This document shows positions 11,157-19,696 of a DNA stretch of 64,000 nt, piece after piece (the stretch's first letter is position 1; the number at the start of each line of letters is the position of its first letter). The notes under the pieces were generated by a model. The model worked only from the letters and a program-made list of their open reading frames with translations, did not search any database and had not been told where the DNA came from. The translations under genes and the position numbers were made by a program. Source of the DNA: Bacillota bacterium (lineage in GTDB: Bacteria > Bacillota > Clostridia > Peptostreptococcales > Anaerovoracaceae); the NCBI GenBank assembly GCA_017459895.1, contig JAFUCA010000025.1, forward strand, positions 1 through 64,000. Direction: 5' to 3'.

Positions 11157-11633
11157 TTATTCCAACCCGGGGAAATTCATCTGGCGCAGAGCCTCAAACA
11201 GGATGATGCTGACCGAATTTGAGAGGTTGAGCGAACGCAGCCGGGTATCCTCGCTGAGGGGAATCCGGATGCTCCGCTGCCGGTTCGCTTCAATGAAGTC
11301 CCGGGGAAGGCCCGCCGTCTCCCGGCCGAACAGGATCATGTCCTCATCCTGAAAGGCAACGTCGGTATAGCAGCGCTCCCCCTTCGTCGTCGCCAGGAAC
11401 ATCCGGGGGCGGCGGTCCCTGTATTCCTCCAGAAACTCCTCCAGACTCTCGTGGATCCGAACCTGTACATAGGGCCAGTAATCCAGACCGGCTCTCTTCA
11501 GGCTCCTGTCGTCAATGGAAAAGCCCAGGGGCTTCACCAGGTGAAGAACGCTTCCCGTCGCCGCGCAGCTGCGGGCGATGTTTCCGGTGTTCGGCGGAAT
11601 CTCCGGTTCCACCAGTACGATATGCAGTGCCAT
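11157..11633 (-). CDS. trmL: tRNA (cytidine(34)-2'-O)-methyltransferase TrmL
   Basis: SPOUT-fold enzyme that methylates the wobble ribose of some leucine tRNAs. The 158-residue protein begins MALHIVLVEPEIPPNTGNIARSCAATG, the diagnostic N-terminus. The SAM-binding trefoil knot segments LFGRETAGLP and IRIPLSEDTRLRSLNLSNSVSIILFEALRQ are intact. GGATGGAGG precedes the start. It is transcribed divergently from hom and precedes rpoN. Confidence 0.94.
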   Translation of the reverse strand: MALHIVLVEPEIPPNTGNIARSCAATGSVLHLVKPLGFSIDDRSLKRAGLDYWPYVQVRIHESLEEFLEEYRDRRPRMFLATTKGERCYTDVAFQDEDMILFGRETAGLPRDFIEANRQRSIRIPLSEDTRLRSLNLSNSVSIILFEALRQMNFPGLE

Positions 11634-11767
11634 TGTCTTACCTCCATCCGGTTCAGTATATCACTCTGCTTGTGAAAAATCCTCCTTCCCTCATGTTTTC
11701 AGTGACTTTTTTGCGTGAATCGTGTAGAATGTATTCATTAATGAAAAAGCGTATGGAGGACATTATT

Positions 11768-12739
11768 TTGAAAGAGATCAAGATCGGACTGCTGGGACTT
11801 GGCAATATCGGAACCGGCACCTACAAGACCCTGGAAATGAACCGTGACCAGATCGAGGGCAGCGTAGGCGCCCCCGTCAATATCGTCAGGATCCTTGAGA
11901 AAGACATCGACCGGGACCGCGGCATTGAGGTGCCGAGGGAGAAGTTCGTCGCGAAGGCAGAGGACATCTTCGAGGATCCCGAAATAGACATCGTGATCGA
12001 GCTGCTGGGAGGAGTCGAGCCGGCAGCAACCCTCATCGAAAGCGCTCTGCGCAGCGGCAAGCATGTGGTCACCGCCAATAAGGCTGCGGTGGCTGCCAAC
12101 TATCACCGCCTGAGAAAGGCGGCGGAGGAAGGCGGCGTGCAGCTTCGTTTCGAGGCCAGCGTCGGCGGGGGCATCCCCGTTCTGACCGCTCTGACCGGAT
12201 GCCTGCAGGCGAACAGGTTCAGCCGGGTGCTGGGCATCGTCAACGGAACCACGAACTACATCCTCGATAAGATGACGACGGAAGGTCTGTCCTACGATGA
12301 GGTGCTGAAGGACGCCCAGGCGAAGGGCTTCGCGGAGGCGGATCCCACCGCTGATGTGGAGGGGATCGACGCTGCCAATAAACTGAGCATCCTGATGGCT
12401 CTGATGTTCGATCACTACGTCCACCCGAAGGATATCCCGACGAAGGGGATCACCGAGGTCACCGCAGCCGACATCGAGGATGCCCGCTCGAAGAACCAGC
12501 TGATCAAGCTGATTGCCTACGCCGAGAGGATGGAGGATGGATCCATCAAGTACGAAGTCCGTCCGATGAGGATCATCGACACCCACCCCCTCAGCGGTGT
12601 TCACAGAGAATACAACGCGGTATTCGTTGAAGGCAATGCTGTAGGCAATCTGATGTTCTACGGACCGGGCGCAGGCCCCCTTCCCACCGGCAGCGCGGTC
12701 ATGGGAGATGTGATGGAGATTGCGAAAACATTAGTTTAG
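11768..12739 (+). CDS. hom: Homoserine dehydrogenase, short form without ACT domain
   Basis: Reduces aspartate semialdehyde to homoserine on the way to threonine and methionine. The N-terminal Rossmann motif IGLLGLGNIGTGTY, the nucleotide-domain segment VVTANKAAVA, FEASVGGGIPVL and the catalytic-domain NGTTNYILDKMT with DPTADVEGIDAANKLSIL are all present. TTG at 11768 is chosen because GGAGG lies eight bases upstream; an in-frame ATG at 11741 has no such site. The protein is 323 residues and stops after the catalytic domain, so the C-terminal ACT domain of the roughly 430-residue form is absent. Confidence 0.93.
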   Translation: MKEIKIGLLGLGNIGTGTYKTLEMNRDQIEGSVGAPVNIVRILEKDIDRDRGIEVPREKFVAKAEDIFEDPEIDIVIELLGGVEPAATLIESALRSGKHVVTANKAAVAANYHRLRKAAEEGGVQLRFEASVGGGIPVLTALTGCLQANRFSRVLGIVNGTTNYILDKMTTEGLSYDEVLKDAQAKGFAEADPTADVEGIDAANKLSILMALMFDHYVHPKDIPTKGITEVTAADIEDARSKNQLIKLIAYAERMEDGSIKYEVRPMRIIDTHPLSGVHREYNAVFVEGNAVGNLMFYGPGAGPLPTGSAVMGDVMEIAKTLV

Positions 12740-12757
12740 TTATAGAAGGAGAAAGCA

Positions 12758-13258
<501 letters not shown>

Positions 13259-13276
13259 ACGGCGGAGATAAGAAAC

Positions 13277-13309
13277 AGGAGCGGTTCGCATTTGAACGGC
13301 TCCTTTTTT
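13277..13309 (+). terminator. Rho-independent terminator after the SEC-C gene
   Basis: GGAGC-G-GTTC / GAAC-G-GCTCC with a short loop is followed by TTTTTT. Positioned between convergent genes. Confidence 0.85.
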
Positions 13310-13317
13310 GTTGTTCT

Positions 13318-14325
13318 TTATTTCTGATCCCGGCTGTCTTTATCCCATTCGACCTTCTTGGCCGGCGCCGCATCCTCGCCGAGGAGGATGTCCTTGATGG
13401 TTCCCAGGCCGAACTCCTCCGGATCGGTATCGAACTTGCTCTGGCGCCATTCTTCCTCCATGAGCAGATGCTCCGGCGGGCGCCGCTTGCTGAAGGGCTG
13501 CTTCGTGTCCTCCCAGACTTTGTTGCAGAGCACACCCAGAAGCAGTACCCAGGCCAGGAAGAAGAACCAGATCAGGATCGCGACCACCGAGGAGAGCGCC
13601 CCGTATACGATATCGTAGTTGGCCAGAGAACTGGTATAGAGGGAGTACATCGCCGTGACGACCAACATGCCCAGAGCCGCGAAGATGGTTCCGGGGATGA
13701 CTTTCACGAAGGGCTTACGCTTAGTGGGAAGCATATAGAAATTGAATCCGATCATACCAAAGTAAAGGAGGAAACCCAGAGGCCACCGCAGCCAGAACCA
13801 GATGCTCTCCACATACCGGTCCGGGTCCTGTCCGATCAGCGTGAATACGGAGGACAGGATCAGCTTGCCGTAACAGAGGATGACAATGGATACGACGATC
13901 GTGGCGATCGTAACGAACAGGGTGCCGATCGCCCGGACTCTTTCGATGAAGTAATTCCGTCCGGTGCTGGCGCCTTCAGTCAGCGTGTAGTTGGCGATCC
14001 GGGTCAGCGCGAAGGATGCCCTGGACCCCGCCCACAGCGCGATCACGATATAGACGATGTTACCGAAGCCGATGGAGGAGAAGGTGAACAGATTGCTCAT
14101 AAGTCCCGACAGCTGCCGGCCCGTGTACTCGTACAGCAGCGACAGCGCCGTACCCATGCTGATGTTGAACAGACCCAGCACCTGGACGATCAAAATGATG
14201 ATCGGCACAATGGACAGAACGAAATAAAAGGAAACCTGCGCCGCGAACCCCTGATAGTACGGATCCTGCAGCTGACGGAATCCCATGATGAACATTCTGA
14301 TAAACCGATCTTTGAATTCTTTCAT
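13318..14325 (-). CDS. YihY/BrkB family membrane protein
   Basis: A 335-residue inner-membrane protein of the YihY/BrkB (formerly 'ribonuclease BN') family; the nuclease name is known to be wrong and the function is unclear. Family features are the start RMFIMGFRQLQDPYYQGFAAQVSFYFVLSIVPIII, about six hydrophobic segments and the AVVAILIWFFFLAWVLLLG helix. A hydrophilic tail of about 70 residues follows the last helix. Its start lies 3 bp after the rdgB stop, so the two genes are translationally close. Confidence 0.9.
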   Translation of the reverse strand: MKEFKDRFIRMFIMGFRQLQDPYYQGFAAQVSFYFVLSIVPIIILIVQVLGLFNISMGTALSLLYEYTGRQLSGLMSNLFTFSSIGFGNIVYIVIALWAGSRASFALTRIANYTLTEGASTGRNYFIERVRAIGTLFVTIATIVVSIVILCYGKLILSSVFTLIGQDPDRYVESIWFWLRWPLGFLLYFGMIGFNFYMLPTKRKPFVKVIPGTIFAALGMLVVTAMYSLYTSSLANYDIVYGALSSVVAILIWFFFLAWVLLLGVLCNKVWEDTKQPFSKRRPPEHLLMEEEWRQSKFDTDPEEFGLGTIKDILLGEDAAPAKKVEWDKDSRDQK

Positions 14326-14328
14326 CGC

Positions 14329-14973
14329 CTATTTCAGTGTCTCCAGCTTTTGCTTAAGCTGCTCCAGCGCATTCGCCCTGTGACTGATCCGATTCTTCAG
14401 CTCCGCCGGAAGCTGTCCGAAGGTCTGATCGTAGCCGTCCGGAACGAACATCGGATCGTAGCCGAACCCGCCGCTTCCCCGTTCCTCCAGAAGAATGTGA
14501 CCCTCGACAGTTCCCCTGGCAGTAATATGGCTGCCGTCCGGGAACACCATCGTGATCACCGACACGAACCGGCCGGTCCGCTCCTCGTAGGGAAACGGAG
14601 TCAGCAGACGGATCAGCTTGGCGTTGTTGGCTTCGTCATCGCTGTCCTCTCCCGGGATCAGGTCTTCCCTCAGGTCATCGCTCATAGCCGCGTACCGCGC
14701 CGAATAGATCCCCGGCGCCCCACCCAGCGCGTCCGCCTCAATGCCCGAGTCATCCGCGATGGTGATCTGCCCGCACAGCTTCATGATCTCGTATGCCTTC
14801 TTGTAGGAATTCTCCTCAAAGGTCGTTCCGTCTTCAACGATCTCCACCGCCGGGATCCCGGCCTCATCCCGTGAAACGATCTTCATCCCGAACTGACGGG
14901 TGATCTGATCGATCTCTCTGATCTTATGTTCGTTGCGTGTCGCCGCGACGATGGTCTGTCCTGACAGATTCAT
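14329..14973 (-). CDS. rdgB: XTP/dITP diphosphatase (RdgB/HAM1 family)
   Basis: Hydrolyses non-canonical purine triphosphates (XTP, dITP, ITP) and so protects DNA and RNA. The 214 residues include the N-terminal ATRNEHKIREI motif, the catalytic region FEENSYKKAYEIMKLCGQITIADDSGIEADALGGAPGIYSARYA and the C-terminal GGFGYDPMFVPDG with LKNRISHRANAL. It starts at ATG 14973 behind GAGGTGG and is followed by yihY. The CAAAGGCTGG decamer lies in its predicted 5' leader. Confidence 0.95.
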   Translation of the reverse strand: MNLSGQTIVAATRNEHKIREIDQITRQFGMKIVSRDEAGIPAVEIVEDGTTFEENSYKKAYEIMKLCGQITIADDSGIEADALGGAPGIYSARYAAMSDDLREDLIPGEDSDDEANNAKLIRLLTPFPYEERTGRFVSVITMVFPDGSHITARGTVEGHILLEERGSGGFGYDPMFVPDGYDQTFGQLPAELKNRISHRANALEQLKQKLETLK

Positions 14974-14993
14974 TGGCCACCTCGATTCCCGTG

Positions 14994-15003
14994 CAAAGGC
15001 TGG
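14994..15003. repeat. CAAAGGCTGG decamer, intergenic copy
   Basis: One of 20 exact copies of CCAGCCTTTG/CAAAGGCTGG in the window. This copy is non-coding, between the rdgB -10 element and the rdgB start. Confidence 0.9.
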
Positions 15004-15017
15004 TTCTGTGATAGTTT

Positions 15018-15026
15018 AGTATACCA
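15018..15026 (-). promoter_or_regulatory. Extended -10 promoter candidate for rdgB-yihY
   Basis: Minus strand TGTGGTATACT, about 45 bases upstream of the rdgB start. No clear -35. Confidence 0.5.
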
Positions 15027-15135
15027 CAATTCCCTGATGCATGCCATACTATGGCACCAGCAGGGCTTTGTCCGCCAATATCCTTACGGGGTTTCTAGTC
15101 CCGGGGCCTTTAGCGGCTCCCTTCCGCGCGCTTGT

Positions 15136-15398
15136 CTACCATAATTTCCGAAGTTCCGCACGATATGGTAGCTCCCTACCATATCAGAGGAGAAATCGTT
15201 CAAAAATGGTAGAACAGAGAGCTCGTATACTTAGCGAAGTTCTTGAATTGTATCTATTTGCTGTATATTCTTATGTTAATAACACAACGTTGCTCTTCTT
15301 CTCTCCGATGATGCTCCTCTCCTACCACCGATCTGCAAAAGCCGGAGCATATGGTAGGTCGCTACCATATTTGAACAGAAAAAGCGATTTCGTGGTAG
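15136..15398. repeat. Intergenic hairpin array B (core CTACCATAT)
   Basis: Two palindromes, ATATGGTAG-4-CTACCATAT at 15163-15184 and at 15349-15370, are each flanked about 20 bases away by half-sites: CTACCATA 15136 and ATGGTAG 15206 for the first, CTACCA 15322 and TGGTAG 15393 for the second. The layout therefore appears twice, with identical 27-base offsets on the left side. It fills most of the 500-bp gap between rubredoxin and rdgB; no gene is seen there. Confidence 0.8.
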
Positions 15399-15517
15399 GC
15401 AACATGTTGGCAATCCATCCTGAAACATCAAAGAGGCTGCTGCCTCGACATTGTTAATTCTCGAATGTCTTTTGCAACAGCCCCAGTCATAACTCATTGT
15501 GTTTCTGTCTTCTGCGA

Positions 15518-15694
15518 TTAGTCTTCCTTCACCCCAACCGGCTCGAAGTATTCCTTGCCAACACCGCATTCCGGGCAGATCCAGTTCTCCGGAAGATCTT
15601 CAAACGCAACACCGGGAGCTACGCCGCCTTCGAGGTCGCCTTTCTGTGGGTTGTAAACATAATCGCAAGCCTTGCAGCAATATTTCTGTGCCAT
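15518..15694 (-). CDS. Rubredoxin
   Basis: Small one-iron redox protein of anaerobes that passes electrons to, for example, rubrerythrin-type peroxide reductases. The 58 codons read [20 protein letters not shown] ... [18 protein letters not shown], with the two CxxC iron-binding pairs (CKAC, CPEC) and the family-typical DYVY, GD and P-W residues. AGGAGGG lies upstream. It is monocistronic with its own promoter at 15746-15774. Confidence 0.96.
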   Translation of the reverse strand: MAQKYCCKACDYVYNPQKGDLEGGVAPGVAFEDLPENWICPECGVGKEYFEPVGVKED

Positions 15695-15745
15695 AATATC
15701 CCTCCTGTTGTATTTTTTACTGATCTGTTAAAGTAACTTTGATTT

Positions 15746-15774
15746 ATTGTACTGAATCATCTGAATATTGTCAA
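15746..15774 (-). promoter_or_regulatory. Promoter of the rubredoxin gene
   Basis: Minus strand TTGACA (15774-15769), 17-base spacer, TACAAT (15751-15746), about 50 bases before the start codon. Confidence 0.8.
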
Positions 15775-15791
15775 TATATATTACGGCTTCT

Positions 15792-15845
15792 TCGGCGCTG
15801 ACGGAGCGGTGATCCCCAAGCACGAAGAGCACATCCTCCGGCACG
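15792..15845 (-). pseudogene. Fragment of a second signal peptidase I gene
   Basis: About 54 bases match the intact lepB (16360-16420) with only about three differences. On the minus strand it translates VPEDVLFVLGDHRSVSAEE, the conserved C-terminal GDxxxxSxDSR region of LepB, with no other recognisable lepB sequence beside it. It is best read as a decayed duplicate. Confidence 0.75.
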
Positions 15846-16098
15846 GCGTTGCATCACCCGGTCACAAACTGTGCACCAGCTACCCACAAGACTTTCCTGC
15901 AGAGAAAGATGTCACAGAATGCCTGAAAAACAATTTACACTCAAAAAAGGCTTGACTCATTATCTGAAACCGGCGGTACAAAACGACAGTAAAATTTAGC
16001 TATTTTGATGATGACGGAACAAAACACCGTATTTCTTTCGCTAGTTCGATCCAGATGCTCTGTCTCGATCCAATCGAAGTCATAAAATATAAATAATC

Positions 16099-16143
16099 GG
16101 GACAAACCCCATTCGCTGATGTTTGAAATCGAGGATTTGTCCC
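16099..16143. repeat. Single intergenic inverted repeat GGGACAAA / TTTGTCCC
   Basis: Arms at 16099-16106 and 16136-16143 with a 29-base loop. The layout resembles the units in hairpin arrays A, B and E. The gap 15850-16262 is otherwise without a convincing gene. Confidence 0.5.
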
Positions 16144-16262
16144 AAAAGTATTCTAAGATATACGAGTTTTCGATCCGCATGCATCAAAAGTGTCCATAAT
16201 GTCGTTGCTATTGGACGGAGTCGGGCAAGTCTTTACTTCTCGCAGGCGATGTGTGAACTGCC

Positions 16263-16781
16263 TCACTCCAGCCGTCCGATCTCATCAAACGGGAACAGCC
16301 TCAGGACGGCTTTGCCGACGATATCATCGCAGGAAATAAACCCCACATCCCTTCTCCGGCTGTCGGCGCTGACGGAGCGGTGATCCCCCAGCACAAAGAG
16401 CGCATCCTCCGGCACGACCCAGGTCTGCTGTTCCTCCGGTTCGTATTCTTCCAGGTCCGCGTTGGTGTACGTCTCGTCCAGCCTTTGCCCGTTTCGGTAA
16501 ACGTCATGGGCATCGATGCGGATCTCGTCTCCCGCCACACCGATCACCCGCTTGATCAGCAGTTCCCCGCCATCGTAATCACTTCGCACGACGATGACGT
16601 CCCCGTATTCCGGCTCATGCCTGCAGTATGCCAGCTTGTTCAGGATCAGGTAGCTTCCGTCCTGTAGCGTGGGAGTCATCGATTCTCCCCGGACGATGGT
16701 CGGTTTGATGACAAACAGCGTACAGATCATAAGGATGCAGATAATAATGATTGTAATGATGTCTGATTTCGTGATATGCAT
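16263..16781 (-). CDS. lepB: Signal peptidase I
   Basis: Membrane serine protease that removes Sec/Tat signal peptides. Start MHITKSDIITI at 16781 is chosen for GGGGGA nine bases upstream; longer in-frame extensions are not protein-like. One N-terminal helix (IITIIIICILMICTLFV), catalytic Ser in RGESMTPTL, catalytic Lys region GELLIKRVIGVAGD, and FVLGDHRSVSADSRRRDVGFI. 172 residues, the usual Gram-positive size. An ECF-type promoter shared with the adjacent signalling locus lies just upstream, suggesting it is induced with that locus. CCAGCCTTTG occurs at 16478-16487. Confidence 0.95.
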   Translation of the reverse strand: MHITKSDIITIIIICILMICTLFVIKPTIVRGESMTPTLQDGSYLILNKLAYCRHEPEYGDVIVVRSDYDGGELLIKRVIGVAGDEIRIDAHDVYRNGQRLDETYTNADLEEYEPEEQQTWVVPEDALFVLGDHRSVSADSRRRDVGFISCDDIVGKAVLRLFPFDEIGRLE

Positions 16782-16803
16782 GATTGTTATGTCCCCCTGC
16801 CTT

Positions 16804-16831
16804 TTGTACACGTAGCTCACCGGAATGTTAC
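16804..16831 (-). promoter_or_regulatory. Candidate ECF-sigma promoter of lepB (site D)
   Basis: Minus strand GTAACA (16831-16826), exactly 16 bases, GTACAA (16809-16804). Same -35, spacing and GTAY core as sites at 37375, 39453 and 42873. The lepB start is 23 bases downstream. Confidence 0.65.
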
Positions 16832-16863
16832 ATCCGCATCCGATCCTGTGGTAGAATAAGGCC

Positions 16864-17628
16864 ATGAGAAAAGAAACTGTCCGATACATCCTGCTGATCC
16901 TCATCGGGGCGGCGGCGGTCATCGTCACCGGCCTCGGAATGTATTACTTCCTGTCGGATTCCCCCGCCGGTAACGGAGGTGCGCCGCAGCCCGGCTCCTC
17001 TGCAGAAACGGCCGCCGATGGAGACACCAGTCAGAAACCCTCGGATTCCGAACCACCGGATCCCACCGGCTTCACCGTCTACATTGAAACAGGCCACGGC
17101 ATTGAGGACAACGGGAACTGGGATCCCGGCGCTTCCTGGTCCGACGGCAGCGAAAACTACGAAGAAGCGAAGATGATGATTCCCATCGCCCGGGCGATGG
17201 CTTCTTTCCTGCGGCAGTCCGGGGTCGAAGTCTATACCGACGCCGATGACGACAACAATCAGAACCTGGCTTATACCCTCGATTTTCTCGACGCGCACCG
17301 GGAGGTGGATGCCTTCGTGAACCTCCACTGTGACTGGGAGGAAGCGGAATCCGGCACCATGCCGCTGTACCGGACCGAGGAGCAGCGCGTCCTGGCCGAA
17401 GCGCTGAACGAGAGCGTTCATGAATACATCGACATCCCTGACCGGGGGCTGACCTACCGGGAGGATCTGGATACCCTCTCCAGCGGGAAAGTCCACTGCC
17501 CGGCGGTCCTGTTTGAGACCGGCGCGATCCGCGCGGATAACCACATCCTCACGACGCAGTACGATGACTACGGCAAGGGACTTGCGGCCGGTATGTGCCG
17601 GTATCTCGGGATCCCGGCCGGATTCTGA
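16864..17628 (+). CDS. N-acetylmuramoyl-L-alanine amidase (Amidase_3), membrane-anchored
   Basis: Zinc amidase cutting the lactyl-amide bond of peptidoglycan. N-terminal transmembrane anchor (ILLILIGAAAVIVTGLGMYYFL), a Ser/Pro-rich linker of about 40 residues, then the catalytic domain with zinc ligands H in ETGHG, E in NYEEAKM, H in VNLHCDWEE and the catalytic Glu in LFETGAI. 254 residues. It is divergent from lepB and convergent with the zinc-ribbon gene at 17653, and is the only plus-strand gene beside the signalling locus. A wall-remodelling role is inferred. Confidence 0.88.
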   Translation: MRKETVRYILLILIGAAAVIVTGLGMYYFLSDSPAGNGGAPQPGSSAETAADGDTSQKPSDSEPPDPTGFTVYIETGHGIEDNGNWDPGASWSDGSENYEEAKMMIPIARAMASFLRQSGVEVYTDADDDNNQNLAYTLDFLDAHREVDAFVNLHCDWEEAESGTMPLYRTEEQRVLAEALNESVHEYIDIPDRGLTYREDLDTLSSGKVHCPAVLFETGAIRADNHILTTQYDDYGKGLAAGMCRYLGIPAGF

Positions 17629-17652
17629 CAGGGCCGGTGACAGAGCCGGCTC

Positions 17653-18417
17653 CTATTGATGCTTTTTCAGAAGATCGACGTTTTTCTTCTCGTAATCGTT
17701 CATGCCGGCGTGGATCTCATCATCATCCCTCGTAAATCCATAGTACCACGTCTGTGAATCATAGTAGTACTGAAAAAGCTCCGTCTTGAAGATTTTCCCG
17801 TTTCTCGCGTAGATATCATTGACCGCTTTCTGCAGCTGATGCTCATTCATGCCCAGCACTTCCTCGTCGCTCAGGTACCGCTCGCTGCTGTCCGGGAAAA
17901 ATACCGGCGTGCCGGGATCATACAGTTCTTCTTCGGTTGCGTAGACCGCGTAGTTGGCGGTATAGTTGTTCTCATCCCATCCGCTCTGCGCTTCCTCATA
18001 ACTGCCGTAGTCATCCGAATCATCGTCTGTCCCGTATTCCGTATCGTATTCCGCGGCATCGGAATCATCGTAATCCGAAGCCTCTGTGGTCTGCTCCGCT
18101 GCAGCTCTTTCGGAATCTTCCTTTTCCTGGTCCGCTGCCTTCAGAAAATGCATCGTCCCAAAAATCAAAAGCAGGATCCCCAGACCGATCCCGAGGCCGA
18201 TCAGGATCCATTTTAGCGTGCCGGTTTTTTTCGGTCCCAGATCCTCCGCAGCCTCCGGATACCAGGGAACCTCCGGCACGCTTTCCTTCGGCGGAATGCT
18301 CCGGACCGGTGCTCCGCAGTTTTCGCAGAATCGCGCTCCATCCTTCAGCGATGCTCCGCAGCTTTCGCAAAATCTGGCATTTCCGTCCCGCCGACTGCCG
18401 TAACGTTCAAACTCCAT
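17653..18417 (-). CDS. Zinc-ribbon membrane protein with C-terminal YARHG domain
   Basis: 254 residues. Two CxxC pairs (CESC near residue 18, CENC near 33) form an N-terminal zinc ribbon. A single transmembrane helix follows (LKWILIGLGIGLGILLLIFG), then an acidic Asp/Tyr/Ser-rich linker and a C-terminal YARHG-type domain (NDIYARNGKIFKTELFQYYYDSQ), which is thought to act outside the cell. It is the last gene of the minus-strand signalling run. Four other zinc-ribbon proteins lie in the same locus. Function unknown; an envelope sensor or structural role is a guess. Confidence 0.85.
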   Translation of the reverse strand: MEFERYGSRRDGNARFCESCGASLKDGARFCENCGAPVRSIPPKESVPEVPWYPEAAEDLGPKKTGTLKWILIGLGIGLGILLLIFGTMHFLKAADQEKEDSERAAAEQTTEASDYDDSDAAEYDTEYGTDDDSDDYGSYEEAQSGWDENNYTANYAVYATEEELYDPGTPVFFPDSSERYLSDEEVLGMNEHQLQKAVNDIYARNGKIFKTELFQYYYDSQTWYYGFTRDDDEIHAGMNDYEKKNVDLLKKHQ

Positions 18418-18455
18418 TTCTGTTTCCTCTCTTTATTACTTTCCCGGCATTGATA

Positions 18456-19541
18456 TTACAGCACCCAGCGGACCCCCGGGATCCGTTTCAGAATCCAGGT
18501 GACGGCGAAGGAAAGGATCAATATCCCGGCGATGATTCCGACGAGCAGCGCCGCAGCGCTTCCCTGGAAGGGATTGATCTGCATATAACGAAACAGGAGC
18601 CGGATGAATGCCATATGGATCAGATAGATCCCAAAGGAACACCCGTCGACCGTCTCCAGGAAACGAGCCGTTCTTCTTCCGCAGCTCCAGCCTTTGCACA
18701 GGAGGGTGAATACGCCCATGGTCTGGGCGATGACCAGAGGAGATGCGTAACCGAACAGTTCCCCCGGCACACTGACTCCCGCGCCATACTTCAGATAATC
18801 GAGGATGAGGATGCAGACCGTGCCGCCGATCAGAAGGAGAAGCCCCATGGGACCGCTGATCTGCAGCCTGCCGGTATAGATCATGTGCCCCGCGAACAGA
18901 TACAGCGGGTAGATGATGGACTCGCTGATATAGAATCCCACGTGCAGTCCGAAGCCTTCGATCATGGGAATGATCGATACGAACAGAAGAAACGCCCCGC
19001 ACAGATACAGAAGCTCCGAATCCGTACAGTGCTCCGTCAGCCTGCGGTAAAAGGGCAGAAGAACGTACAGCCCGATCAGAAGGTACAGGTACCACAGATG
19101 TCCCCAGCAGCGGGCGGTGATCAGCTCCTCGAAGGCCTTCAAAACCGCACCCGCCGTGAAGGCTTCGCCGTCCATAATGATATCGAACACCCGAAACACC
19201 AGACAGCAGGCCACCAACGCAAGGAGGATCCGCAGAACATATCTGCCGTACAGCCTGCGCAGACTGAGGGGCTTCCCCGGATTCAGCTGCAGCACGCCGG
19301 TCACCATGACGAACACGGGGACCGCCCACATCATATTGTTCTCTGTCATGCGGCAGGCGAGATTCTCTCCGGCCGAGACCGTGTCCGCGAAGTATTCATT
19401 GGCGGCAAAGACCGTGTGCAGCACAACGATGCCGATGCAGGCGAATACCCGCATAGCGGACAGCTGGATCACCCTCTCAGTAGAGGAGGTCTTCGGAATC
19501 CTCAATGCATCCTTCGGAGTCATCGTTCTGCATTTCCTCAT
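18456..19541 (-). CDS. Acyltransferase 3 family membrane protein
   Basis: Polytopic membrane protein of about 361 residues with about ten hydrophobic helices. The N-terminal RVIQLSAMRVFACIGIVVLHT matches the family pattern with the conserved Arg and His of helix 1. Members acylate surface sugars, peptidoglycan or other envelope molecules using cytoplasmic acyl donors. The first ATG at 19541 overlaps the upstream lipoprotein gene by 65 bp; the ATG at 19523, with GAGGA upstream, is an equally good start. CCAGCCTTTG lies at 18687-18696. Confidence 0.85.
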   Translation of the reverse strand: MRKCRTMTPKDALRIPKTSSTERVIQLSAMRVFACIGIVVLHTVFAANEYFADTVSAGENLACRMTENNMMWAVPVFVMVTGVLQLNPGKPLSLRRLYGRYVLRILLALVACCLVFRVFDIIMDGEAFTAGAVLKAFEELITARCWGHLWYLYLLIGLYVLLPFYRRLTEHCTDSELLYLCGAFLLFVSIIPMIEGFGLHVGFYISESIIYPLYLFAGHMIYTGRLQISGPMGLLLLIGGTVCILILDYLKYGAGVSVPGELFGYASPLVIAQTMGVFTLLCKGWSCGRRTARFLETVDGCSFGIYLIHMAFIRLLFRYMQINPFQGSAAALLVGIIAGILILSFAVTWILKRIPGVRWVL

Positions 19542-19695
19542 CGGTCATCGGATCCGCCGCGTGTACGGTCTCCTCGGTAACTTCCTGCTGACTGTCGTTC
19601 GTGAACTCTCCTTCGCTGCCGCCGCAGGAAGTGAGCGCCGCCATCGATCCCATCATCACCATAGTCATCAGTATGCACAACAGTTTTTTCTTCAT
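19477..19695 (-). CDS. Small acidic lipoprotein
   Basis: 72 residues. Start ATG 19695 has AGAAAGGGAATAAT upstream. A lipoprotein signal peptide (MKKKLLCILMTMVMMGSMAALTSC) ends in the lipobox LTSC-GG. The mature part of about 48 residues is strongly acidic and rich in Glu, Asp and Met, with no recognisable domain. It lies 1 bp after the transglutaminase gene and overlaps the acyltransferase gene, so it is translationally tied to both. Confidence 0.75.
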   Translation of the reverse strand: MKKKLLCILMTMVMMGSMAALTSCGGSEGEFTNDSQQEVTEETVHAADPMTDEEMQNDDSEGCIEDSEDLLY

Positions 19696-19696
19696 A

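Noticed and set aside
15941..16180. 79-codon open frame on the minus strand between rubredoxin and lepB
   Set aside because: No ribosome binding site, no recognisable domain, and it overlaps the inverted repeat at 16099-16143.
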